A stretch of 64,000 bases of DNA. Source: Bradysia coprophila (taxonomy: Eukaryota; Arthropoda; Insecta; Diptera; Sciaridae). Each line of letters begins with the position of its first letter. The stretch's first letter is position 1. Of the stretch, positions 1-10,400 are shown piece after piece. Below the pieces are notes generated by a model that searched no databases, was not told the DNA's origin, and was given only the letters and a program-made list of their open reading frames with translations. Both the position numbers and the translations under genes were made by a program. The stretch spans positions 5,816,501-5,880,500 of the forward strand of contig NW_023503608.1 in the NCBI RefSeq assembly GCF_014529535.1, read 5' to 3'.

Positions 1-502
1 ACTGAATCTCTAAATTGTTGGAATAACTAACAAAGAAATTATGTTTTTGAGTGACTTTAGGCAATTTGAGACCAAGTCTTGGGAGATGTATTTCGGTAGA
101 GGGCTTAGCCAAAAAAAAACGTAGAACTGTTTTCTCGAAAAAAAAAATTCTATTGGCTTGGGTGGCTTTTAAAGTTTGGTTTGTTTTTTTGCGATATTTT
201 TTGCCGGTAAATGAGATTAAAATTGAAATATAGTGAAAAAGTAGCTTTTCCTCGTTAACACATCAAAACTTCCACGAATTTTCGCGTTCCAAAATGTAAC
301 AGAAAATTCTTAAACAAATTAATTTAGGTTCAACGTAACTGGGAAATATTGTGAGCTTCATTGGAGTTGGTATAATAACGCAAATAAATATTTAATTTAA
401 AACTACAATGTACATTTTGAAACATCGCTCTCAAATTTTTGAAACATAAGCAATCTAACTTCCACTATTGCGCCGCAATTAACAGATTTCACGACTATTG
501 GG
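1..502. other. Intergenic DNA, no gene seen
   Basis: AT-rich sequence with many homopolymer runs. The only open frame here is short and lacks family resemblance. I see no RNA gene or repeat. Confidence 0.5.
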
Positions 503-882
503 TAAGGTAATTTATCGTAGTTCGTGCTATTTCACAACATTTTGAGTTTGAGCATTGATAACGTGGAAAGTGTTGTTGGAATTGGCTTAGACTGAGTGTC
601 AACTTGAAGTATGTTTAATTAATTAACGATTAAATCAATAATTTCATGAAAAAGTTTTAATAATTAAGAGCAACTTATATTTTATTGATGATGCAGCTTC
701 GTGCTATGCTGATCGCGGTTCGTGCTTTTGTATGAATCTTACTTCGTGCTACCATACAAAAGTCATAGCACGAAACTAGATACATCGAATCAAACTTCGT
801 GCTATCAAATTTTTTGCATGTAAATTCCCATAAGCGAACCAAGATCATTTTTTGATAGCACGGACCCAGATAAGTTACCTTA
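503..882. mobile_element. 380-bp inverted-repeat element (MITE-like)
   Basis: The left end reads TAAGGTAATTTATCGTAG followed by TTCGTGCTAT. The right end, reverse complemented, reads TAAGGTAACTTATCTGGG followed by TCCGTGCTAT. That is a terminal inverted repeat of about 28 bp with a few mismatches. The interior carries several more direct and inverted copies of TTCGTGCTAT near 696, 742, 765 and 795. There is no coding capacity. It is inferred to be a non-autonomous DNA transposon; the superfamily is not recognised. Confidence 0.6.
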
Positions 883-883
883 A

Positions 884-1260
884 TAGTTTTTCAAACGAGA
901 CATTTGAGATTTCGCAATGTTAGGTGCGGGCTGGTCGGGTTATCACCCGAACGGAAATGGTTTTTTAAACAAAACTTTTAAGATTTTGAATACGGCAGCC
1001 GGGTATTTACCCGAGCGCAATTAATTTTTAAACGCAATTTTTCACACTTTTCAATCGAGTCGAGTCGAGTCGGGTTATCACCCGAACGCAAATACTTTTT
1101 CCAACGAAATGTTTAAAATTTTTCAATGTTAGGTTCAGTCACCAGTCGGTGATCACCATCAAATAGTATTTCAAACGGAATGTTTCAATTTTTTCGATGT
1201 TAGGCCCAGTCGGGTAATCACCCGAGCGCAAATAGTTTTTCAAACGAAATGTTACGAACA
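884..1260. repeat. Decayed tandem array with TCGGGTTATCACCCGA palindromes
   Basis: About four diverged units, 75-135 bp apart, follow the pattern AATAGTTTTTCAAACGAAAT, then AATGTTAGG, then the palindrome TCGGGTTATCACCCGA. Good palindrome copies lie near 937, 1072 and 1210, with a degraded one near 1146. A run of GAGTC repeats lies near 1060. No coding capacity. Confidence 0.55.
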
Positions 1261-2060
1261 TTTTCCAAATAATAATTTTTCAAGATGTCTCTTCTAAAAA
1301 TTCTGGAAAGGCCCATTCGGGACTTGGCCCGAGTCAGGCAGGCAAAAGGCCCTTCGGGATCGCCCCGAATTCCCATATGGCCAGTCCGGCACTGCAAGTG
1401 TCGACCAATTCTTGACCGGTTCCAGCATGTCACAGAAATTATTTAAAGACAAAATTTGTCCTGTTTCTGAGTAAGAAGAAAAGTCCCCTGACTCATTTAA
1501 CGCCTAGCTTTTAAAAATTGCCGATGGCTTGTTTTTATGTTTCATTTATAACTTGTTCGAAGTTTTTGCACTTTAACTCTTAAATTATCGAAGCATCTGC
1601 ATCACTGATACAAAAGCCTACATTTGATTTCAACTAATTTTTTATATGCTATATTCCTCAAGGATTGTCAAATTTATCACAATGACACCACGTTAATGGC
1701 AATAAAGTTTGACAAAAAAATTTTTGGAATTCGATCGTAAGACGGAAAGATTTTTGACTGATTTTGTAGTTCACAATTTTCTTATAAATTTGCATCAAGA
1801 TTTTCAATCAGCCATGACTCGTGTAAATTACGGCCCTCGCTATGCTCTGGTCGCAAACTCCCCACTCGTACGAGCTGTCTATTATTCTGTTTGATTGCCT
1901 GTTAAATTTCCAGAGTAGATGTGAAGTAAATTTTGCGAACTTCTTTTGTTAACCACATTTTTCCGTATTTTCTGGTGTAAGAACCTGACTTTCAGTCAGG
2001 GATATGATATAGATGTCGTATAGTTTAATAATCTACATACTTATTTATTTATATATAAGT
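1261..2060. other. Intergenic DNA, no gene seen
   Basis: A more GC-rich patch at 1310-1400 holds short palindromes such as CCCTTCGGGATCGCCCCGAA. The rest is AT-rich. Short open frames here have no family resemblance or splice context. Confidence 0.45.
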
Positions 2061-2063
2061 TCT

Positions 2064-2187
2064 GAGGTCTGATTGTCATCAGACCATAACAAAAATTTAT
2101 TTTAGACTCATTAGAGTGCTCCTCTCCACGGAAATCTTTAGTAAAAGGCGAAAGATTTATACGATATCTGAAGAGAAGCCAGAGTAG
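2064..2187 (-). ncRNA. U5: U5 spliceosomal snRNA, copy 1
   Basis: The minus strand begins UACUCUGGCUUCUCUUCAG at about 2187. It contains the invariant U5 loop I, UCGCCUUUUACUAAAGA, then UUUCCGUGGAGAGG. An Sm-type site AAAUUUUUG follows. A 3' stem, GGUCUGAU...AUCAGACC, is capped by a four-base loop. U5 binds exon ends in the spliceosome through loop I. Relative to copies 2 and 3 the 3' stem differs at paired positions so that the helix is kept: A-U pairs here where the others have G-U. The copy looks intact and carries an upstream PSE-like element. Confidence 0.92.
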
Positions 2188-2223
2188 AGATAGGAAATTT
2201 TTGAGTTCAGTAGTATGTATGGC

Positions 2224-2250
2224 ACATGTCAAATTTTAGCGAATTATATT
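2224..2250 (-). promoter_or_regulatory. PSE-like element of U5 copy 1
   Basis: On the minus strand, ATAATTCGCTAAAATTTGAC then ATGTG is nearly identical in front of all three U5 copies, while the DNA between it and the RNA start has diverged. It begins 37-38 bp upstream of the inferred RNA start. This matches the position of the snRNA proximal sequence element in insects. Confidence 0.75.
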
Positions 2251-2409
2251 GAAAATGGTGAGTTTTCATTTTAATGAACAGTTTTATTGTATATGCGGTT
2301 GTTTCTACGAAACTAAAAACGTTCAAGTATACGCAAAGTGCACAAGCTAATGTGGGGCATTTCAAATGCAAGTAGATCAGGGTTTGACAAAACCTTAATC
2401 AATAAGTTT

Positions 2410-2695
2410 AACATACGACATTAATGTTTGAATGAATTGGACCGGTTTTTTTTTTTCAAAGTTAGTTTATTTGTTCAAAAACTGCAAAAAATTCCATGCA
2501 GAAAAGTAACATGTGATTCTAGTTGGTAGCTGGAAAATGGAAAATTAATACTCAAAACATATTAGACGAAGGTGGAAACTTTTAACACAACAATAAATTG
2601 ACGACGAGGGTCGGTTTCTTGTTTCTTATACTATTACATAAGATGTTCCAATTTGTAGACAACATCCTGAGGTAGTTAAAAAAAATCATAAAATT
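2410..2695 (-). pseudogene. Decayed duplicate of a calpain-7 exon end and intron
   Basis: This stretch aligns by eye with 11962-12384. Shared blocks include GACATTAATGTTTGAATGAA, GGTGGAAACTTTTAACAC, CGAGGGTCGGTTTC and CATCCTGAGGTAG, in the same order and orientation. The last block is the end of the calpain exon at 12308-12552. Read on the minus strand it still gives YLRMLSTNWN, against YFRTFSVNWN in the live gene. No other calpain exon is seen beside it. It is a partial, non-functional copy lying next to U5 copy 1, just as the original lies next to U5 copy 3. Confidence 0.6.
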
Positions 2696-2941
2696 AGGAG
2701 TAATTTCCTATCGAATTAGTTGGCTGAAATGCAGTTTTTTCAATCGAGTTTTTTAATTTATTCTTTTATACGAGTTTGCGAATATATTTTTTCTCTAAAT
2801 GGTGAATTTTATATGCCAGTGCCTTATAACTATCGCCAATTTTTAATATTTGGTTTTTTCGCTACATTTTTGATTCATGAATATTTACAACATTGGCGAT
2901 TTAATCGGATATTTATTGCACCGGCTTATTTTCGGAATGAG

Positions 2942-2948
2942 TATAAAA
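2942..2948 (+). promoter_or_regulatory. TATA box of the 3.0-kb cuticle gene
   Basis: TATAAAA lies 102 bp before the start codon. A TCAACAGT initiator-like site lies about 28 bp downstream. Confidence 0.6.
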
Positions 2949-3043
2949 TGGGATGAGAAATCGATTCAGATCAACAGTGTTCTCTGAGAAGTTCTCGTGT
3001 GTACATTCAAAAGTTTTATCGAAAACAAATCAATCAATTCAAA

Positions 3044-3443
3044 ATGAAGATGATCATTATTTTCGCTGCTTTGATCGCTGCTGTACTTGCTGCTCCAGTC
3101 GATGAGTCAAATGTTGCCCAAGTTCTTCGGTACGAAAATGACAACGTGGGTCTTGAAGGATTCAAATACGGGTACGTTTCAGTGTGCTTTTAATAAAATT
3201 GTTAGTTGGAATTCGTGTACTTTGAACGGCTAATCAATTTGGGACTTTGATAGATTTGAAACCAGCGATGGTATTACACGAGATGAACAAGGCGAATTAG
3301 AAAATGTTGGTACCGAGGATGAAGCAATTCAAGTTCGAGGACAATTCTCCTACCCTGGTCCCGATGGTGTACTATACACAGTTACATACACAGCCGGTAA
3401 ACAAGGATTCGTTCCAAGCGGTGATCACATCCCAACCAAATAA
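3044..3443 (+). CDS. Larval cuticle protein, RR-1 type
   Basis: Two exons, 3044-3171 and 3254-3443, joined across an 82-bp GT-AG intron in phase 2, give 105 residues. Residues 1-17 are a signal peptide (MKMIIIFAALIAAVLAA). The mature part starts PVDES and has the YENDN segment typical of these proteins. The second exon carries the Rebers-Riddiford consensus PDGVLYTVTYTAGKQGFVP, which binds chitin. The family forms the extracellular matrix of soft larval cuticle. This copy is the most divergent of the seven small ones: it has GKQGF where the others have DENGF or DENGY, and FSYPGPDG where they have WTAPDG or WIAADG. It has its own TATA box. Downstream it is followed by U5 copy 2 on the other strand. 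Confidence 0.9.
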
Positions 3444-3962
3444 ATTATCCAATAAGACGATGCACTCTTTCTGTACATACAAAACCGCATACCCTCAACA
3501 TTGAAAATTGACAAAATTGTTTAGTTATCAAAACGACTTAGACCTCGATAAATGACTGTGAGATTATTGTATACATTGTTTTAGACACGAAAAGTAAATA
3601 TAAATTTGAAAATTAATGAATGGTTGTTGGCTTTTCGTTTTCAAAATGAATCTTTGCTGTGTTATATTGGCTGATAATTTTAGAGGGTTTATCAGCTAAT
3701 ATCAAATTATTCGTTACAAATCAACAGGATGGCAGATAAAGAATTAATTGCAAAATGAATCTGTTTTGCTGTTTGTGGCCAAATGACTTTTAGATTATTG
3801 TAGATAGTGGTTTGTGGTTTGGTATAAGATGAAACACTAAAAAATAGGGACACAGTACATGCTTGCTAATTTTGCTAGGATCAACAGCAGTTTTGCTGAT
3901 TCAAATATTGGTGATCTCAAACCCTAACTCCAAAATAATTGACGGGATTTTTAAATACTTCT

Positions 3963-4086
3963 TAGGTCCGACTTTCATCAGACCATAACAAAAATTTAGT
4001 TTAGACTCATTAGAGTGCTCCTCTCCACGGAAATCTTTAGTAAAAGGCGAAAGATTTATACGATATCTGAAGAGAAGCCAGAGTAC
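3963..4086 (-). ncRNA. U5: U5 spliceosomal snRNA, copy 2
   Basis: The minus strand starts at about 4086 with GUACUCUGGCUUCUC. Loop I (UCGCCUUUUACUAAAGA) is intact, and the Sm-like site reads UAAAUUUUUG. The 3' stem is GGUCUGAU-GAAA-GUCGGACC, with a GAAA tetraloop and G-U pairs. It lies between the 3.0-kb cuticle gene and the last calpain exon. It looks functional. Confidence 0.92.
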
Positions 4087-4123
4087 AGACGGTAAATTTA
4101 TAACGTCAATAGTATATAATACA

Positions 4124-4150
4124 CATGTCAAATCTTAGCGAATTATATTG
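4124..4150 (-). promoter_or_regulatory. PSE-like element of U5 copy 2
   Basis: The same ATAATTCGCTAAGATTTGAC core as copies 1 and 3, with one substitution, 38 bp upstream of the RNA start. Confidence 0.75.
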
Positions 4151-4415
4151 AAAATATTGTAGAGACATTAATACTTCAAGTGATTTTTACTTTGGTGATT
4201 TTGGGTTGGTTTCCAATTTGATGTGTTAGTCTAGATTAATTTTGATTTTTCCGTTGTGTTTGTGTGGTTTAAATCTTGGGTAATTTCTTTGAAACATAAT
4301 TTAAGGCAAATTCTTTCAAGTTTATTGTCTTGAGTGAGGCAGTGTATACAAGAAACATTTATCATTTCATCACATAGCGCCAAATAAACAATAAAAATTT
4401 TAACAGAAAACAGAT

Positions 4416-7400
4416 CTAAAAATGTAAAAAATTACGCATATTGTGTGACAACTTCTTAACGTTTGCAAAGTATTCACGCGCAAGGGGTTTCAGTTCAAAC
4501 GACGTACCGCAGTATATTCGCATTGTGTAGTAATTTGTCGCTATCTTACTGAATTGTGACACAACCAGAGTGTACCTGCAGTGAGACACAATTTAATTAC
4601 AATTTGCTCATTGATATTTCTAATCATTTCATTACTTTTTCGCCTGGTTTGCATCCAATCTGAGTTTAGCCAAAAAATGTTGATTATTTATTCGTTTTTC
4701 ATCCGTGAAATAATCGCCTGTAACAAGTAAGGTTATCATTAAGTCTTCTGTACCGTATGATAGAGTATGTGGTAGTATATAAACGTACGCGGAAAAATCA
4801 CTTTCCGTCCATTGTTCAAATAAACCAGAAGGCGTAGAAACTCTCTTTTTTGGCAGATGTCTTCGGAACATGTTACATGCGTGGTGAGTAGGATCCAAAC
4901 TGATCCGGTCCCAGATCCGACGGTCAACGAATATTGTGGACTGTCGCCAATTGTCTGCGCAACAATGCCATTACCAGGGCTCCATTTTCTGTTTGGAATA
5001 GTTCGAGTTGATTAAAATAGATTAATGAAGAGTCTATTTGAAGGAGAATATTTCAAAAATCATAACACCATGAGACTGTCATCAATAAAGCAAGGGTGAA
5101 GCAAGGACTACCTCAATGAGGGCCTAATATCGAGAAATCTTTCACTAAAAAACTCATAAATTTTAGAGAATTATTTAGTGAAATTTAATGAAATACTTCT
5201 CAATGTATGCCCGTCCAATAGTCATACGAAAATGAGACTATTCATTTTTATTTACTGAGTCTTCAACGTTACATATACTCGATCTCATAATTGGGAAGTA
5301 TACTGAGATCACGAAACTTCATTAATATATCGAAACAGATCATTGATAATGTTGATGGAAACGAAAAGATAAAATTCAAAACAAACGTTCTTATGCTGCG
5401 TGTAACTTTTTACTGATCCCTATCCCTCTCAACCCTACACGCTACACATAAAGAATATTTTCGTTTCACTTTACGTGAATTACTCTGTGTCGTCCAATTG
5501 GTTCTACACATCTATCAGACAACGAGTTTCAACAAAATTTATGAACGGTGACTCTTCATAGTCTTCGTATTGTATGTTACTATTATATTACAATCCTCAA
5601 ACACTAGTGTACCAATTTTCGTGAATTTAAGACTTCGAAATTTGACAGTTATCACCTTGAAAGTTACAAATCGTATGGACCACTCTCAGCATTGAGGTGA
5701 CAACAATCAAGTTACGAATTATTAAATTCTCGAGAATGCACTCCCCAAAAAATACTTGTCGATCTTTTTGAAAACTTCTTAGGTCCGACTTTCATCAGAC
5801 CATAACAAAAATTTGATTTAGACTCATTAGAGTGCTCCTCTCCACGGAAATCTTTAGTAAAAGGCGAAAGATTTATACGATAACTGAAGAGAAGCCAGAG
5901 TACAGATCATAAATTTAAAACTTCAATAGTATCTTTTACACATGTCAAATTTTAGCGAATTATACTGAAAATGTTGTAGTGTGGCGAGAGCCGTGCATCT
6001 GTACGGACGTCTTTTTCTCAGCGCTAATTTATCACGTTTCACTGTTAATTTAAGCAGTATTATTCAAGCAATCTTTGAATTAATCGAGCACCCTGTATTG
6101 GGAAATTAACAATCTGAATCGCATTAACAATTTCTGGACTACATCGCAAGCCTAGCTACATAAACGAGTCATCGATCAACAAAGAAATTATCGTGCGAAA
6201 ACGTGGCATCGATCAACAAAGTAATTATCGGTTCGACGCTCATTACTGCTGTGCTTTGTTGAGACTAAACGTGTGATTTTTACGTCTTTTATTCTTGTTT
6301 GGACCCGGCAAACATTTGCTAATCTAATTCTTCTTAATTAACTTTAGGAAGGAATTACTTTGGCTTTTACAAATCTAAATTAATATAGGAGGCGTAACTT
6401 GTATTGCCGTAGTTTGGTGACGTGCAATTACGTAATTTCATATTGCACACCATTTTTTTTTTGGTCCATTGTTTTCTCTATCGCGAAGCAAAATCCGTTG
6501 ATTCTCACATTGTCACTGTTTTGTTGTGTCGTTGTACTCGATTGGAGGGACCCTGGCAACTGGTCAAAGAAATTATCGTGCGAAAACGTGGCATCGATCA
6601 ACAAAGTAATTATCGGTTCGACGCTCATTACTGCTGTGCTTTGTTGAGACTAAACGTGTGATTTTTACGTCTTTTATTCTTGTTTGGACCCGGCAAACAT
6701 TTGCTAATCTAATTCTTCTTAATTAACTTTAGGAAGGAATTACTTTGGCTTTTACAAATCTAAATTAATATAGGAGGCGTAACTTGTATTGCCGTAGTTT
6801 GGTGACGTGCAATTACGTAATTTCATATTGCACACCATTTTTTTTTTGGTCCATTGTTTTCTCTATCGCGAAGCAAAATCCGTTGATTCTCACATTGTCA
6901 CTGTTTTGTTGTGTCGTTGTACTCGATTGGAGGGACCCTGGCAACTGGTCAAAGAAATTATCGTGCGAAAACGTGGCATCGATCAACAAAGTAATTATCG
7001 GTTCGACGCTCATTACTGCTGTGCTTTGTTGAGACTAAACGTGTGATTTTTACGTCTTTTATTCTTGTTTGGACCCGGCAAACATTTGCTAATCTAATTC
7101 TTCTTAATTAACTTTAGGAAGGAATTACTTTGGCTTTTACAAATCTAAATTAATATAGGAGGCGTAACTTGTATTGCCGTAGTTTGGTGACGTGCAATTA
7201 CGTAATTTCATATTGCACACCATTTTTTTTTTGGTCCATTGTTTTCTCTATCGCGAAGCAAAATCCGTTGATTCTCACATTGTCACTGTTTTGTTGTGTC
7301 GTTGTACTCGATTGGAGGGACCCTGGCAACTGGTCATCGTGATCTGCTGCAGTTGAACTCGAAATTGCTGCTTTTGGACTCGAATTTTACGATCATCATG

Positions 7401-10400
7401 GTGGCCCCACTCTGCAGTACGTGTAACAAGACAGTCACTAGAACTAAAAAAGCGGTCACTTGTTGCGTTTGTAGTAAGCTGACACACACCGAGTGCGGGG
7501 GCATCGATGCATCAACCATGTCTGCCATATCCAACGGATCAATTGAATGGAAATGTACTGACTGCAGAAGGAAATCGACTCGGCGTTCGGTTATCAACAG
7601 TGGTAATATGGCCAAAAAACCTGGTGCAAAACCAGTAGCAAAACAAAATGAACCTGACGAACCTGTTCACAAGGGACCTGTCACCACTCAAAAACCTAAT
7701 GCTAACCCTGGGGTGTCAATTGAAGATCTGGGCAACAAAATATCTGCTTTGCATCAAGGTTTCGAAGCTGCTTGCAACGCCATCGATGAGGTACGAGCCC
7801 AGATGTCCACTCTTCAACAAATTTCTACGACTCTGACTCAGCATTCAACGCTCATAAGTAGCAATCAGAACAAAATCACCAGGCTCGAACAGCAAGTAAA
7901 AACCCTGAATCGGCGTATTGATGAGATAGAGCATAACACCAGCCCACCGTTGCTACAAATCAATGGAGTGCCATCCACGGATACTGAAGAGTTACCGGCA
8001 ATTGTTGTTAAAATTGGTCAGTTCATCGGAGTAAACATCACGACAGAAAATTTGGTATCAGCTGGAAGGCTGTATCGACGCAGGTATACGAGTGCAGCCC
8101 AATCCGAAGAAAATGTTTCTTCAAGTTTGCCTACGAATCCCAATTCCGGTGTGGAAACAATACCCATTGTTGTTGGCTTCACCCAAACATCACTTATTCG
8201 TGAATTTATTCTGGCATTTCGTCGCAAAGGTGCTATTTGGACCGACAGTGTTGGAATAACGAGTGATAAGTTAAGAATATTTATCTTTGAACATTTAACT
8301 GCCAACTTGAGGAAGATTTACTTAAATGCTAAAAGATTTCAGAAAGCGAACGGCTACAAGTATTTGTGGACCAAGGATGGAAAAATTTTTCTTCGTCGAA
8401 GTGACGACTCAATGATTATACGCGTTTTGCCTCATACGGATCTGACCAAAATCGAGGTTGAGGCTAATCATGAAAGGAACCAAAAGACAAACGCTGGTGG
8501 TAAGCGGGGAGGCGGACGCAGTGGGGTGAGTAGAAGGTAGAGAGTGTCCCACGCACTCTCCGCATCCAATGTAATTATATCTCAATGACTAATCATCTTA
8601 AAGATGTGCTCTCGTCGAATGTCACGAATTATCAGTGTTTGGGTTCCAATGACCCTCCCCATTTCCTAAAAAGTGTCAAAGTATTTGAAGACGCGGGTCT
8701 CGTAATGATCCAAATAAATGCGCGCAGCATTGACAGTTTTTCCAAGTTTAACAAGTTCAAGCGTTTTATTACGCACATTAATAGACGGATTGACGTTATA
8801 GTCGTTGGCGAGACGTGCTTTAGGTACGGCACTGCGAGCTTACATGATTTGCCAAACTATGACCACTATCCTGCGTGTAGAGATTCTGCGGGTGGGGGCC
8901 TTAGTGTGTATGTTCGGGATGACTTGCGGCACACGTTTGTTGAGAAAGTAGACCTATCCTATTACTCGGTTGTCCTGAGGCTTAACGTCTGTGGTATTGA
9001 TAAGCCGGTGACTGTGATTGGCTACTATAGGCCTCCTTCGTACAGGAATATTCCCCAGTTCCTCTCTCACTTTGAAGGTGTGCTTGATCGCTATCTGGAC
9101 CAGAACTGCGTGATTCTGGGGGACTTCAATTTTAATTTGCTTTCTAATGTTATGATGGCTCACAGTGGTGTGAGCAGGTATGCCAACTTAATTTCTTCGA
9201 ATGGTTTTGAAGTATGTAATGACCGGGTGACTAGACAGGTTAAAGGGACCTTGCTGGACCACGTCTTGTGCAATTTTTCTGACGGCACTCACGTGACCAA
9301 CGTGACTATTGAAGTTGAGTTTAGTGATCACTCTGCAGTTTTAACCCGATTCCCACTGGTTGGCCAGACTAACCACCGAACGGTTTCGACAGTTGTGACT
9401 GATTATAGTAGTATGTGTGAGGCCCTGTCTGTGTCCATTGGATTGATGAGCCAGAGTAGTCCTAGCGATTCGAGCGACTACATGAAGGCGTTCGTTGACG
9501 CCCTCAATGAGGCTTACGCCGCGAGTACGACTACTGTGGTAAAGAGAGTGAAATCGTCGCACCTTCTGTGTCCTTGGATGAATGATCATTTGCTTTCGCT
9601 GATACGCGAGAACAATAGGCTCTACAGGTGGTCCAAGCGTCGTGGCAATAGGGGTAACCCGGCCATTAAGGACAGTCTCAAGGTCTCCAATGACGAAGTG
9701 TCAAGGTGGGAGCGCTATTATGCTGAGAAGTACTACGAGAAGCTGTTTGAGGATGCGACTAACCCTAGACGAATGTGGCAAAGGATAAATGGAGTGTTGG
9801 GACGGAGGAAAAGGGCTTGTGTCATTCCTGAGATGACTTACAAGGGACAGAAGTTATCTGATGAGTCATCGAAAGCTGCTGCGTTGAATGATTTCTTCGT
9901 TGAAATTGGAAAGAAGATTGCGAGTCGGTTCCGATGTAAAGCGAATGTCAACAAGTACGGCACCCTTCGATCGAGTGTCCATTCGATCTTTTTCCATCCG
10001 GTGCGTGAACAGGAAGTGTCTGAATTGATTGCGAGAATAGATAATGGCAAGAGCCCGGGTGTAGATGGTGTGACTGTTAAGATGTTGAAGGAGTGTGCAT
10101 CGGTAGTGGTCCCTGTCCTCACCGACATATCGAATCTCTCTCTGTTTTCGGGTAAGTACCCAGATTGTCTCAAGGTCGCCCAGGTCGTCCCTGTATTCAA
10201 GGATGGAGATAAGTCAGACCCATCCAATTATCGGCCAATCTCAATACTCCCTATTCTCAATAAGGTGTTCGAACTATTGGTTTACAGGAGGTTGTTAGCC
10301 TTTCTGGATAGGCAAAACTTCTTCTACGTCAAGCAGTATGGCTTCCGACAGAAGGCTGGTACGCATACGGCAATGTATGAGATACTCGATAGAGTGTTCT

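Noticed and set aside
2720-2956. 78-codon plus-strand frame before the first cuticle gene
   Set aside because: It has no ATG at its start, no family resemblance, and it runs into the cuticle gene's TATA box.
2041-4131. Short minus-strand proteins of similar sequence at 2041-2232 and 3901-4131
   Set aside because: They are translations of the U5 snRNA genes.
4718-4753. A 36-bp intron (GTACAG to TTACAG) in the calpain C2-like region
   Set aside because: It is too short and breaks phase. The GTACGT donor at 4788 gives a 71-bp intron in phase and a product matching the family.
6399-7032. Repeated 82- and 79-codon frames
   Set aside because: They repeat with the 385-bp period and lie wholly in the LINE 5' monomers.
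7296-7397. Upstream start for LINE ORF1 at 7296
   Set aside because: The codon there is GTG; the first ATG in frame, in good context and just before the PHD finger, is at 7398.
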